Assembly (NCBI RefSeq): GCF_048544455.1
Contig: NC_133529.1
Coordinates: forward strand, 61,078,271-61,142,270
Length of the DNA stretch: 64,000 nt
From: Silene latifolia
Lineage: Eukaryota > Streptophyta > Magnoliopsida > Caryophyllales > Caryophyllaceae
Reading direction: 5' to 3'
Made by a program: the position numbers and the translations under genes. Below, one piece after another: positions 1 to 10,170 of this stretch. The notes below the pieces were generated by a model, which saw nothing but the letters and a program-made list of their open reading frames with translations, did no database searches and was not told the DNA's origin. Positions within the stretch are counted from its first letter, which is position 1. Every line of letters begins with the position of its first letter.

Positions 1-1140
1 CGTTCGAGAGGTAAGAAGCGTCCAAAGGATATTGAACTTGCACCGGAAGACACTTTGGAAGCGAGAAACAAGGGACTCGAGATACCAATCACGGTTCCCT
101 TCCCGAGGTGTGCTAGAATACCAAAGTTAATCAACAGTTTGGCAAATTTGTTGAACCTTTGAAGAGCTTGGAAGTCTCCGTGCCGTTCACTGAATTGCTA
201 ACTAAGGTACCCTCTTATTTAAAGTTTATGAAAGAAATTTTAGCACGTAAGAGGACTATTAACGATAATGAGACCGTAGCTTTGATCGAGGTGGGGTCAC
301 CCTATTTCAAAATAAGCTACCTCCTAAGCAATCGACGGGCGCTTTTTCGATCCTTGTCATATCGGTATGCAATTGATTGATAATGCGCTATGCGATTTAG
401 GCGCTAGCGTAAGTGTCTTACCTTTGTCTCTGGCTAAGAGACTTGGTTTGACAAAACCGAGTTGCACCAACATGATCGTGTCGGATGGCCGACCGTAGTT
501 TATCACGGCCGTTAGGTATAGTAGAAGACGTACTGTTCGGATCGGGAAGTTCTTTATTCCCGTTGATTTTGTCGTCTTAGATATCCCCAAGATGCACACA
601 CCTCTATCATTTTAGGGAGACCATTTTTGTCCACCGCCTGCAAAGAATAGACGTCGGGGAAGACTTTGACCTTCCGGGTAGGGGATGAGGAGCCGACTTT
701 TCATCACCCAAGTTCCGGAGAGCTCCCATGCAAGCCCACCTTGCAATGCTCTTTCTTCTATTAGTCCTAAAGTTGACACTCCAGATGAAAATTTGGAGAA
801 TATTGTCATTATTGCTAACCCTCCGCCTCATACCGAGAGCAAAAAGGAGGAAAGTTCGTCTGTTTTCCTTGCCGCAGTGCAGATGAAAGCAAGAAAGGAG
901 ATGTCAATGGACGACGTTGCAAATCGTTTTCAATCAAACCGAGCCACGGATGCCAAAGAAGATGATAGAGGAGCGAGAACGAAGAAAGTTCGAACCTACG
1001 TGGATTGGAACTACATTCCTCCTACTGTTGCAAATAGTGATTCAAGCTCATGGAAACTGAAGAGGTCGGTCAGTATTGCTGAGGTGACGTCCTCCAGTCA
1101 GAAGCCCAGGAAGGGGCTACTGAAATTTGATGAGAATTAA
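1..1140 (+). pseudogene. Element A gag-protease, C-terminal remnant
   Basis: This is the end of an Athila-type gag-protease polyprotein. Around 160-300 it reads KSLEVSVPFTELL and FMKEILARKRTI, matching the pre-protease linker of elements B-D. At 367 begins the aspartic protease with the active-site block CDLGASVSVLPLSLAKRLG. A second block, RIGKFFIPVDFVVLD, starts at 538, and an ILGRPFL flap-side motif lies near 606 in another frame. In-frame stops (for example TAG near 496) and several 1-2 base shifts break it. The last 450 bases (685-1140) form an open charged tail that ends at TAA. It has no reverse transcriptase downstream. The protein cannot be made intact. Confidence 0.75.
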
Positions 1141-1390
1141 ACGGGGAAATGCCCCGTGTAACACATTGTAATAGACAATTCGTTTGAATTTCTTTTGAAT
1201 TGGTTTTATTACGTTTTAATTAGGACAATTAGTTTTAGACAATTTTTAGCGTATACGTAAGACTATAGACTCTGCTTTGCGTTTTTGGTGTTTTGGGAAA
1301 TTTTTCCACTTGTCTTATGCAGGTTTGGGGAAGTTTTACGCATTCCGAGGAAGAAAAGACGAAATTAAAAGGCTTACGCGAGAAAAAGTC
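1141..1390 (+). other. Spacer after element A gag-protease, with a small hairpin
   Basis: No coding signal is seen. Immediately after the TAA stop, 1141-1157 can fold into a short stem: ACGGGG, five-base loop, CCCCGT. The rest is T-rich and leads into the TCGATCGA array. Confidence 0.4.
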
Positions 1391-1567
1391 CTCGATCGAG
1401 TACTTTTTGTACTCGATCGAGTGGAAAGTTGGTCGATCGAGCATTGTATCCAGTCGATCGAGTAAAGCCAAGGGAGGAACTGGTCGATCGAGTGCGTTTT
1501 ACTCGATCGAGCAACAGGGACATCAAAAGTCCTCGATCGAGTGATTTAAAACCACTCCATCGAGTGG
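1391..1567 (+). repeat. Internal TCGATCGA palindrome array upstream of ORF1 (element A)
   Basis: Seven perfect copies of the palindrome TCGATCGA, mostly as ACTCGATCGAGT or GGTCGATCGAGT, plus one imperfect copy (CCATCGAG), lie within 177 bases. The spacers between them are unrelated. The same motif occurs seven times plus one imperfect copy in the LTR of this element at 6147-6335. The array lies between gag-protease and ORF1. I infer a regulatory cluster because the LTR array also lies upstream of a TATA-like box. Confidence 0.8.
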
Positions 1568-1793
1568 TATGAACAGGACACGGGAGTTTTCTAAACTTAA
1601 ACTCTTTATTTCCTTTTCTAATTCATTTCTATCCCTAATTCCGTCTAACCCCACTCCCTAATTGCGATTTCCATTCCCCCAAATCCCCATTTTCTTGCCC
1701 AAATCACCAAATCCGCCACCTACAATTCCTTCCTTGCATAATAATCTTCAAAAGCCCCTTGTTTTCCCCCCCTATTTGTGCTCGTTTTCTCGT
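1568..1793 (+). other. Pyrimidine-rich spacer before the ORF1 TATA-like site
   Basis: C- and T-rich DNA (many CCCC and TTCC runs) resembles plant promoter-proximal or leader sequence. No ORF or further repeat is seen. Confidence 0.4.
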
Positions 1794-1801
1794 TATTTAA
1801 G
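1794..1801 (+). promoter_or_regulatory. TATA-like box TATTTAAG before ORF1 leader (element A)
   Basis: TATTTAAG here matches exactly the TATA-like octamer at 6405-6412 in the LTR of the same element. In both places a TCGATCGA array lies upstream (230 bases here, 70 bases in the LTR). A start about 30 bases downstream would give a short leader exon ending at the GTAAGC donor at 1894. This is inference from position and motif. Confidence 0.35.
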
Positions 1802-1893
1802 GGGATTTAAGGTTTGCGGTTTTAAGCTGTTAAATCGCCATTGTTGCTTGTTTATTTGAAGTTTAATTGCAATTGTAGGATCATTCTCACCAA

Positions 1894-2533
1894 GTAAGCA
1901 TTCCTTTTACCTTTTTTGCATTTTAATTTCAATTACTTTGATTATTATGAGGTAAAAATCGAATTAGGGTTTGAATATCCATATTTAGTCGAATTTTTTC
2001 GACTTAATTGTGTTTGTGTGCCCTTATTTAGCTTGCTTGATGATCATATCTCAATTCCTCACTGTTTTCACATGTCTAGTTCGAAATTTGCGCGAGTTCC
2101 CGCGATTAGGGCTTCTAAGTCGAATTTTTCGACTGTCAGACGGTCTATATGCTTTCTTGCTTGTTTAACTTCAGTTCTTGCATAGTTGTTGCTGTAGTTA
2201 ACTGCTTTTTCCGTCTCCTATCGCCTTTACATGCTGTAAATCATTGGGAATCATGCACTGTGAGTCGAAATTTTTCGACTGCTAAGGGACTTACATGCTA
2301 TCATGCAGTTTTTCATGCTGTTTTTAGTCTCCGTTAGCAGTCATTACATTGTCATTTTATCATCACTCACGTACTGTACTTTGAATTTGTTGAGGATTGT
2401 TGGATTTTATCTGCTGAGAGTCGATTATCTTTCGACTGATAGGGCCTTTATGTGCTGTCACATGCTGGTTAACGTGTTATTTTAGCCACGGTTAGCAGCC
2501 GTTTTTCTTATCATGCCCTTTACCATGTTGCAG
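1894..2533 (+). other. Putative 5' leader intron of ORF1 (element A)
   Basis: A good plant donor (CCAA then GTAAGC at 1894) and a T-rich tract ending CATGTTGCAG at 2533 bracket 640 bases. The ATG of ORF1 follows one base after the acceptor. The acceptor could serve a leader from the internal TATA-like site, or a splice from the LTR transcript, as is known for env-position ORFs of Athila-like elements. The interval has no coding signal and carries four AGTCGAA hairpins. Confidence 0.45.
1987..2437 (+). repeat. Four AGTCGAA-TTTCGACT hairpins in the putative intron
   Basis: Inverted repeats of the form AGTCGAA, T-rich loop, TTCGACT occur at 1987-2004, 2118-2134, 2263-2280 and 2419-2437. Spacing is about 131, 145 and 156 bases. 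The DNA between them is loosely repeated too, with ACATGCTG and CCGTTAGCAG following later copies. The unit looks like an old tandem duplication in which the hairpin was best kept. Confidence 0.7.
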
Positions 2534-2534
2534 G

Positions 2535-4126
2535 ATGGATACCGGTTCTTTACCTTCTACTAGTACCGCCTCCAGTCCATCCGTGAGCGAGTCAGTGGCC
2601 TCTGCTGCCGCCACTAGCTCTGCCTTAGTCACCACCGCGGCTTCAGCTGTTGTTTCTACCCCTGCCAGGCCTCTCTCTATGCGGGAAAGAGGATTCACGC
2701 CTCGTTTCCCGGCGCCTGGTATGGTGCCACCTAGGCCGAATCAGCAGGCTAGTCAGCTAGCCACTACTCCCACCTCTTCTGGGGCTGCTGTTACGGGAGA
2801 GGGCACTCTCACCCCTTTACCAGGGATGCCCACGGTACGTTTCGCTTCCGCGGATCACCGGACTCGGTTATCCGCTTTGCTTCGTTGCCCTCTCTCCTCT
2901 ACCCGTTTCATTGCACGGACTGACCTAGAGACCTTAGGAATTTATGAGGAGGTATGTAGTTTGTTGAACGGGACGGGTATGTCGGGTCTGATTACCATGC
3001 AGAAAGCTGCTATTCGTATCCCTACATACGAGTTTTTCAGCTCCTACTCTTTTGACACCGACTCTTACGATGCCAACCACTCTAGCCCTTGCATTCACTT
3101 CCGACTCCGCAATGAGTCGCACCATTGGACTTTGGCCAGGTTTAGGGAGGTTCTTGGCCTCGTTAGTGACGGCCCCATCGACCCACCCCGGGATCTCCTT
3201 CAGCCGCTTTGGGCTGCACTTTCTCACACTCCCTTCCCCGCACGGAAGGGAGCCCACGTACACTTACCTGCTCCCCGTTACTTCTTGCGACTGATAGGAG
3301 AGACCATCTTTGGGCGACCTGAGCCCAATAACGTGACCAACACTGAGCTAGCGATTCTCGCGGGGTACCTCAACATTGACTACGGTACCCCGTTTGTTTT
3401 AAACATTGCTTATTTGGTAGCTCAGCATTGGAACGGAATTGGGACGCGGGTCAAGACTTCTGTTGTCTGCGGCGGGTTAGTGACTAGGATTGCCCGCCAT
3501 CTTTACCCCACTGAGCCTGGACTTACTGCGCCCCAGAGGCAGGCCTACCTTGACTTGGCTGCCATGGCTGACTTCGCCTGGTTCCCAAAGGTGAAGGGCG
3601 TGCAGGCGTGGGAGTCTGTGTGGTTCCACGTCTGTTACCTTGTCGTGCCCTACCCTTCCTCCACTTTTACCGCTCCCGACTGCTGCTGAGGGAGCGAGGC
3701 CACCTCCACCCACTTACCCCTCCTCCTTCTGGTTCGGCCTTGCCGGCCAATTTTGTTTGCCCTCCTGTTTTAGGGGCGCCCGAGGTCATGGACCAAGGGC
3801 GTCTGCATGCCTTCCTTCTGGATATGTGCAGGTACATTTCCGAGATGAGACGGGATGAGGCCTTGGCCCTATTCCCGCTCTACGAGTTCCATATCCGAGC
3901 ACGGCGTCCGATTCCAGAGGGGTGGCCGCATCCCTCCTTCTACCGATACCCAGAGGGTGGGTAACCTCCACTCCCTTCTGACTCAGAGGACGAGGCGGAG
4001 GAGACACCGGTAGCACGAGAGGTGCGGTTGCGGGCTGAGCAGGCGGCACAGCGAGCTGCCTGAGAGGAGGCGAGTGATCCCCCGTTTACACCAGGTGCGG
4101 GGGATGAGGTTGGAGATGACGATTAG
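2535..4126 (+). pseudogene. Element A ORF1 (Athila ORF1-type protein), frameshifted
   Basis: Starts at an ATG just after a splice acceptor. The first frame gives 384 residues: a Ser/Thr/Ala-rich start (residues 1-110), then a conserved region with TRFIARTDLETLGIYEEV, IHFRLRNESHHWTLARFREV and a GGLVTRIARH block. It parallels element B ORF1 (TKFICEDTLEKLGV, LEFRLANVSRRITFTELGEI, NGGLVTVLAKHF). Near 3650-3690 the frame shifts. The continuation to 3964 matches the later part of the family, and an acidic stretch (SDSEDEAEE) leads to a final TAG at 4126 after two in-frame stops. Position between pol and 3' LTR and the sequence fit the Athila ORF1 family. Function is unknown. The acidic tail and basic start suggest a nucleic-acid or nuclear role, but that is a guess. 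Confidence 0.7.
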
Positions 4127-5842
4127 AGTTTGCCCTAGTTTGTTGCTGGTTTGGGGAAACCGTTTTGTTGAGTCGGAGTGCCAGGGAGACGGCGGCGACG
4201 ACGACGAGTCGCTACTGGTCTACTCACTTCCCCAGTTTTCTGGCTGGTTTGGGGAAGTTCGTTTTTTGTATGTATCTCTTACTCTTTTCATTTTGTCTCC
4301 TTTATTTTATTTTTTATTTTTTATTTTGTTGGTTGTATATTCCCGTTCCCCATTTTTCTGCTGGTGTATGCTGGAGGACAACGAGGGCGTTCTCCGTTTT
4401 GGTTTGGGGAGGGTATTGCATCCTTTTGAGTCTGCATCTGCATTTGTTTTGCATTCACGTTAATTTGAAAAAAAAAAAAAAATAGAAAATTTCAAAAATT
4501 CAAAAACATTTCACGTTTATTTTTGCATATAGGTTGAGTCGGAACGGTAGATTCCCGTGATGAAATTGCACTATAACTTGTCATTTTACTTGAGCCTTGT
4601 ACTTTTATTGATAGTTATTAGCTTTGTCGTACGCATAATCTACGAATTCTGAGTTTTTAGAGCCATAACTGGTGCCATTCATGACCAGTTCATTAGGAAT
4701 TTTGAGAGTAGTACTCCTTGCATAGCATGTTCATCTCGTTTGCACATTTATGACATTAAATTTCTCGTCAAATGCACATATTCGGGTTTGTGGTTGGTGT
4801 CACATGCAGGGAGGGTCTTGCAAATTCCCCTTTCTTTATATCTTTCACCCATTTAGCTCCACATTAGCCAAAACTTGCCTTTTTGACCCATTAGCTACAT
4901 TCCAAACTAAGCCTGCCTAGTAAAGCTAGTTAGTATGTTCTTTTGTGGTATGTTTCCCATTGCAGTTTGGTCCGTAATTCTTGTCTGGAGTTGGTGTTCG
5001 TATTAAGGAAGGAGGATTGAAAAAAAAAAGAATTGAAAAAGAAAAGAAAGAAAACGTGAAAGAAAAAAATGAAAAAAAATGATGAAGGATTCACGTGTAC
5101 AGTGAACAAAAGGAGAAAAAAAAAAGATTGTGAAAATGAAAAAAAAGAGTTGAGAAGATGTTCGAAGATGTACAATCGAAGAGGGTTGTTTGTTCAGTTA
5201 GTTATTTCAGATGGTGTTTAAAAAAGGGAAGTTTGTGACCGTCTGTCTCCTCCGTTCTATCCCATATTTTTTGAGGAGATTGTGTTTTGAGTCTAGTGAG
5301 TTTTGTGCCAAATGAAGGGCACTAGTGCTTAGTCTTTCAGTCAGTTGAGATCCGGATGGTTTCATTATGGTCCTGTTAGGAACTAGCTTGACGCTTTTAC
5401 CTCCACATTTCCATAACATGTTTTGCCTTTTCTCACCTAAACCTCATTATTCCCATATTATTTGCAAGCCCTCGGCTGTGACGGACATTATTGGTTGGAG
5501 TGTGTGCATTAGTACTTGAATTGTCTTTCATTTTTGTTGCATGCATGTTATGTAGGTCGCAGTTAGGTGAGTGACTGTCTTTTCTTCTCTTTTACATATA
5601 ACATTTGCCCTTTGCTTCATGAGAGAAGAGTGACCACGTGAGAGTCCGATTTTGTTGGTCTTGTAAGGTCGATAGGTCACTTTATTTCGAAATGACCTAT
5701 AATTCGTTTGCGTATTGACTGCTTGGTTTTAACTGTTGATTTTTGTTGCATTAAATTGGTTCAAGTAGACAAGTTAAGCTAGCTCTGAGTTATCATTTCC
5801 AGTCCATTAGTTTAGTTTTGAGTTTACTCGAGGGCGAGTAAA
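4127..5842 (+). other. Element A 3' untranslated region
   Basis: Long AT-rich stretch between ORF1 and the polypurine tract. It has a T-rich part (4260-4330), an A run near 4468-4482, and a purine-rich block of GAAAAAA and GAAAGAA units at about 5005-5165. Short ORFs with apparent hydrophobic segments are translations of poly-T and are not genes. Confidence 0.6.
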
Positions 5843-5861
5843 GGTTTGGTTTGGGGAGATT
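5843..5861 (+). other. Polypurine tract of element A
   Basis: GGTTTGGTTTGGGGAGATT lies directly before the LTR start TGATACGTGCC. G-rich tracts ending next to the 3' LTR prime plus-strand synthesis in LTR retrotransposons. Element B has a similar tract (GGTTTGGGGATATT) at its own 3' LTR. Confidence 0.75.
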
Positions 5862-6146
5862 TGATACGTGCCTAATGTATAGTCTTTTTAGCCTATTTCA
5901 GCACGTATTTCTATGCATAACCATACTGTTTTTATGGTATTTTGCCCCGAATTGGCTACTCTGGTGTATTTTGTCCTTTTTGTAGGAATGATCGCGAAAG
6001 TTGTGGAACCATACTCCTTTTTGTCCTTTTTGCATGCATTTAGAGGAGACGGGATTGTCCCAGAGTGAGATACTGCATTTGGAAGCGTCGTGGCACGCAC
6101 TACGAGGCACTTGGGTGAAGACGTGAGCTGAAATGAAGACATAGTC

Positions 6147-6335
6147 ACTCGATCGAGGAGTTTACCACTCAATCGAGTGGTTTCTACACCCCCTGTTGGT
6201 CGATCGAGAGGTTTCCCACTCGATCGAGCAAGCTGCACCAAGACCAAGTCCTCGATCGAGTAACCTGTTGGTCGATCGAGTAACTTTTGCTGAGAAGTTG
6301 GTCGATCGAGTGGTTTAATCCACTCGATCGAGTGG
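6147..6335 (+). repeat. LTR TCGATCGA palindrome array (element A)
   Basis: Seven perfect TCGATCGA palindromes and one imperfect (CAATCGAG) occur in 189 bases, usually flanked to give ACTCGATCGAGT. Spacer sequences differ from those of the internal array at 1391-1567, so only the palindrome is shared. It lies 70 bases before TATTTAAG, a position typical of upstream promoter elements. Confidence 0.8.
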
Positions 6336-6404
6336 TTTTCGTCATTATGGGCTTTTAATCAGTCCGTGTTTTGTGTTATCTCGCTAAACATTATTTCCTT
6401 TTGC

Positions 6405-6412
6405 TATTTAAG
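6405..6412 (+). promoter_or_regulatory. TATA-like box in element A LTR
   Basis: GCTATTTAAGC sits 70 bases downstream of the palindrome array. It is the best TATA candidate in this LTR. Being in the 3' LTR it would drive outward transcription unless the 5' copy is used. Confidence 0.45.
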
Positions 6413-6445
6413 CACATTACTAGGTTACTTAGGATTACCTTTTAA

Positions 6446-6450
6446 TCGAT
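6446..6450. repeat. Target site duplication TCGAT, left copy (element B)
   Basis: TCGAT precedes the TG of element B here and follows its CA at 17482-17486. A 5-base duplication is standard for plant LTR retrotransposons. Removing B and one copy joins element A's LTR smoothly. Confidence 0.9.
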
Positions 6451-7539
6451 TGATGCGATCCCGCTAACTGTTCACAAATTAAGATGTGGTCGTTGGTCAC
6501 GGTCGAATCAAAACACAATTTATAGCTAAACAAGCAACCCTACAATTAGTAAAGAGGCAAGTAAAGGTCGGATCCCAAGGGACGGGAGTGAAATAAGATT
6601 TCTATTGTAACTAGTGGTGTCTAACGGGTGTCACAAATTGGGTTGATGTAGAAGGTTACTAAACAAGAATAACAATGAAAATAAACTAGCAAGATGAATT
6701 AAAGGGGGTGTAAACAATTGATTAAAGGCACTAGGGTGTCATGGGATCATAGGGGAATCGTGGGATATGATCATACGAACATGTTCTCAAATTATAAGCA
6801 AGCAATTATTGTTGTGATGCATTGAGCTGGGTTATATCTTACAATCCTATGAAAGTTTGGGTCCCGGAGCCGAATCGATTAGATTGTACAACACCTACAA
6901 GTCGACTTAATCTTCCCTACTCAACAACATGCATGGTCTAATGAGACTCGAGTTGGGTTATGTCTTACAAGTCTCATTGAAAAGATAGGAGATGATAGTA
7001 AATGCAAGGATTCATAGGCTTAGCATTTCATCAAATATAACATGTGCATGAGTTGAGATCAAAACAAGCAAGCAAATAAAACATGAAAGCATATTAATTT
7101 AAGCATGAATTATTCCCCATGTTGGTTTCCCCTAATCACCCATTAACCCTAGCTAAGAGACTACTCACTCATTATCATGTTGATCATGCTAGCAAGGTTG
7201 TCAATCATACCAACAATATGAAACATGATGAATAAATAAAAGTAATTAGAAATAATTAAAAAGGGATTAAGAGAGTATACCTACTAATGATTCCAATAAT
7301 AAAGCAAGAATAATAGAAGTACTTGAATGCTAGATTGAGAGGTTGTCAATCTCCCAATAATATCCCAAATAATCTTCAATTACCCAAAATAAAGGATGAA
7401 CAAAAGAGAGATTAAAGAACTAAAACTTGGATTAAAACTTGATTAATACTTGATTACAATATTGAAGAGAGATTTGATTGATATTAACTACACTAATTAT
7501 TGATAAGAAGAACATGCTCTCCTAATTAGACTAATGGGG

Positions 7540-7547
7540 TATTTATA
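7540..7547 (-). promoter_or_regulatory. TATA box TATAAATA in element B 3' LTR
   Basis: Minus-strand CACTATAAATACCCC is a textbook plant TATA context. It lies about 145 bases downstream, in the minus sense, of the motif array. The same box is at 16818-16825 in the 5' LTR and at 41898-41905 in element C. Confidence 0.65.
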
Positions 7548-7692
7548 GTGGAAATTAGGGAGGATGCATTAGGGTTAACTAAGGGCTAAACTAGTAATTA
7601 CACTTTTTAAGTTGAGCAAGGAGACTCCGGTATTTTCTGAGAGAAGGGCTTCTCTTTTCGTAGCTTGAAGAAGACAATCCGTGCTGTGAAGA

Positions 7693-7859
7693 AATCCGGG
7701 CGGAATGGAGTCGGGACGGACGGATTTGGGCGGTGGAATCCGAGCGGATTCTGAGGAATCCGGACGGATTGTTGAGGGGGAATCCGAGCGGATTCAGGCA
7801 CGGGACGCTCGGATTGTGCAGGGGCTGGACGGGCGGATTGTTGACAATCCGCTCGGATT
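7693..7859. repeat. CG-N2-CG palindrome array in element B left LTR
   Basis: Eight sites of the form AATCCG-NN-CGGATT or GACG-NN-CGGATT, with central NN of GG, GA, AG or CT. AATCCGCTCGGATT and AATCCGAGCGGATT are reverse complements of one another, so both strands carry the same two-fold symmetric site. Spacers are unrelated. The array is noncoding. Confidence 0.75.
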
Positions 7860-8206
7860 GTCAGTCAGCATAGTAACTTCTTCTTTTCTTCCCTTTTCTT
7901 CATAAATTCCTTGGGGATTTCCTTGGGGACTCAAGGATCTTTTCTCAACATTGCTCTTCTACTATGATATGTACAAAGGCCTTCTAATCTTGTCTCTCCT
8001 TGATGCTTGGTCATTGAATTTGATCAATTTAGTCTCGTTTTGCCGTGAAAATGCAAGATTCTTACTCCTTTCCTACCAAGGGATCAAAATCTCAAAGAAT
8101 ATGCAAAACAAAGAACTAAAGATAAAAAATGACCCAAATAAGCACTAAAAAGCATGGAAACAAGGCTAATTCGGGGGCTAAATATGCGCCGATTATGGTC
8201 ACATCA

Positions 8207-8220
8207 AATATCCCCAAACC
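8207..8220 (-). other. Polypurine tract of element B
   Basis: On the minus strand GGTTTGGGGATATT runs into the 3' LTR (TGATGTGACC). It resembles the tract of element A, supporting kinship. Confidence 0.7.
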
Positions 8221-10170
8221 GAACCTTTGCTCGTCCCGAGTAAAGAGGTGACAAAGACTAGGACCAATACTAACCTATCCTAATAATATAGCCGATATGC
8301 GACAATTAGCGGGTCTCACTCCGCCCCTTCAACTCACAACAAGACAACCATGAGGTAGGATGCCTTCTTGCAAGGCAAGGTGGGTCTTGCCAAAATGGCG
8401 ACACATCCAAACATTAAGCACACAAAATCAAGTAATGGATGCATCTACAAAAGAATAGCCACTCCCTCATCAAGTGGCGGAAATTATCTACAAGGGAAGC
8501 AATTCAAGGGTACACAATCCTTCATAGATGCAATTTGTTCAAACTACTAAGACTAGAAGGATACCAATAAATCACCTCCAAGTTGTGTCAAGCTAGGGTA
8601 CCCTTGTCCTCAATCGTTAAATGTTTTTGTCAAGAGTAGACTCCCTATGGTGTTAGAAACACTGGAGGATCGCGGAATTCCCCCTCTTGCCTAGACAAGA
8701 AGAAGGGTCGTCCCCTCTCTACCATGCACAAAAATGGATATGATGGATAAAGGGATCAATAGATATTTGAGTTTCATTTTGGGAGTTTGCTTTTGTTTTT
8801 GTTTTTCCCCCCAATTTCTTGTGGCATTTGACATTTGAGAACACTTTCTTTGCCATTTCTTTTTTTGATTTTTGGCTTTTCAACACTTGACAACTTTTTG
8901 CATTTCTTTTTGAACATTTTCAAAGTCACCCCAATTAGTAACGAGGGTGCCTTATTTTTGAAGCTTTAGGAGTTCTATTTTTGCTCCTCTTTTCATTTGA
9001 TGCATTTTTGCAAACTTTCTTTCACTTTTCATTTCATTGAACTCAAATTGATTTCTTTTTGTGCCCATTCCCTTTGATGACAAAAATGTGGTAGAACATG
9101 GATGATGGATGTATGGGTGCATGGTTTCAAGGGTCACCTTGGAATAAACGGTAGCCAAGGAGTTATCACACCACAAGGTACTCTTGACTAGGCCTTAATC
9201 CATGGGTCAAAGGATACTAGCATGACTCATCCTAGGGTGTTTTACAAGCATTCTAACAAGCAAAGTCTTAAAAATAAAAGGCATCTATTAGGGCCTATAT
9301 ACACTTGTCAAGCTTCCCAAGTAGACGGTTTCGCAAAAATTTTCTAACATCCAACTACATGCCATGATGCAACTAGCATTAAACATCCTAATGCATATGA
9401 TTCTACCAACTAATATGCCAAATAAACTAAATGGAATCCTAAATTCACATTGTCTTTACCGCATCAATCAAAATAAAGCCACATAGTCATTAACATAAAG
9501 AGGAAAAAGGAGATTGGAAAGATCATACCATGTGGTCTTCAATATCCTCATGTCTCGGATGTGGCGTAGTCAATCAATGTGAACAAGGATAAAACAAACA
9601 CAATGTATACAAGACAATATATACAAAGGAAATGAACTTGTTTTTGGGTTTTCAATTTTTTCAATTTTTATGATTTTTATGATTTTTGAAATTTTTCAAT
9701 TTTTATGGGTTTTTGAATAAGAGTTAAATGTTAGAATTCCCATCCCCACACTAATATGGGCATTGTCCTCAATGGCCAAAATGATGGAAATTATGCAAAG
9801 ATGATGCATGATTTCTATACTAAATGCAATTCTATACTAAGCTACACTACATGATGCATGGTTTTTGTTATGACGGAGAGGATAATTTAGATTACCTCCC
9901 GTTGCGTATGCATTAACTTCCCCAAACCGAGTGAGACACTATTGCTAATGTCAAAGGATGGGTATAGTTCATGCACACACTATGCTATGCATGAAACTAA
10001 TTTGTCATTTTGGATTTTACAAATGGGAACAATAAAATAAGAACACCTCAATGGTACCGAGGTGTGAGTCCTTTGATGTTGCTAGGACTATTCCAACAAT
10101 GATCAAAATTAAATAAAATGCAAAGAGAGATATAGACAAACCATGGGAGTGTAGGAGTCTCCAAGGCTTG
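8221..10170 (-). other. Element B 3' untranslated spacer
   Basis: About 1.95 kb between ORF1 and the polypurine tract. It has T-rich runs on the plus strand (8780-9080 and 9640-9720), purine-rich in the sense strand, as in the 3' untranslated region of element A. It is homologous to 22806-24561 of element C. No coding signal is seen. Confidence 0.6.

Larger units (their letters stand above)
5862..6450 (+). repeat. Element A 3' LTR, first part
   Basis: Begins TG after the polypurine tract. It contains the TCGATCGA array (6147-6335) and a TATTTAAG box (6405-6412), and is interrupted after TCGAT (6446-6450) by element B. It resumes at 17487. Confidence 0.8.
6451..8206 (-). repeat. Element B 3' LTR (left copy)
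   Basis: Begins TGATGCGATCCCGC and ends GGTCACATCA on the plus strand. Holds the CG-core motif array (7693-7859) and, read on the minus strand, a TATAAATA box at 7540-7547. Short ORFs across the array are not genes. Confidence 0.9.

Noticed and set aside
1391-1567. CRISPR-like appearance of the TCGATCGA array
   Set aside because: The repeat is only 8-12 bases, spacing is irregular, the DNA is plant nuclear, and no cas genes exist. It fits promoter-site arrays.
4074-4485. ORFs with apparent hydrophobic, membrane-like segments
   Set aside because: They overlap in three frames and come from T-rich 3' untranslated DNA of element A.
7705-7905. Small ORFs over the CG-core arrays (also 12050-12572, 16983-17180, 26434-26938, 41948-42376)
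   Set aside because: The arrays are noncoding repeats. Frames are not kept between copies.
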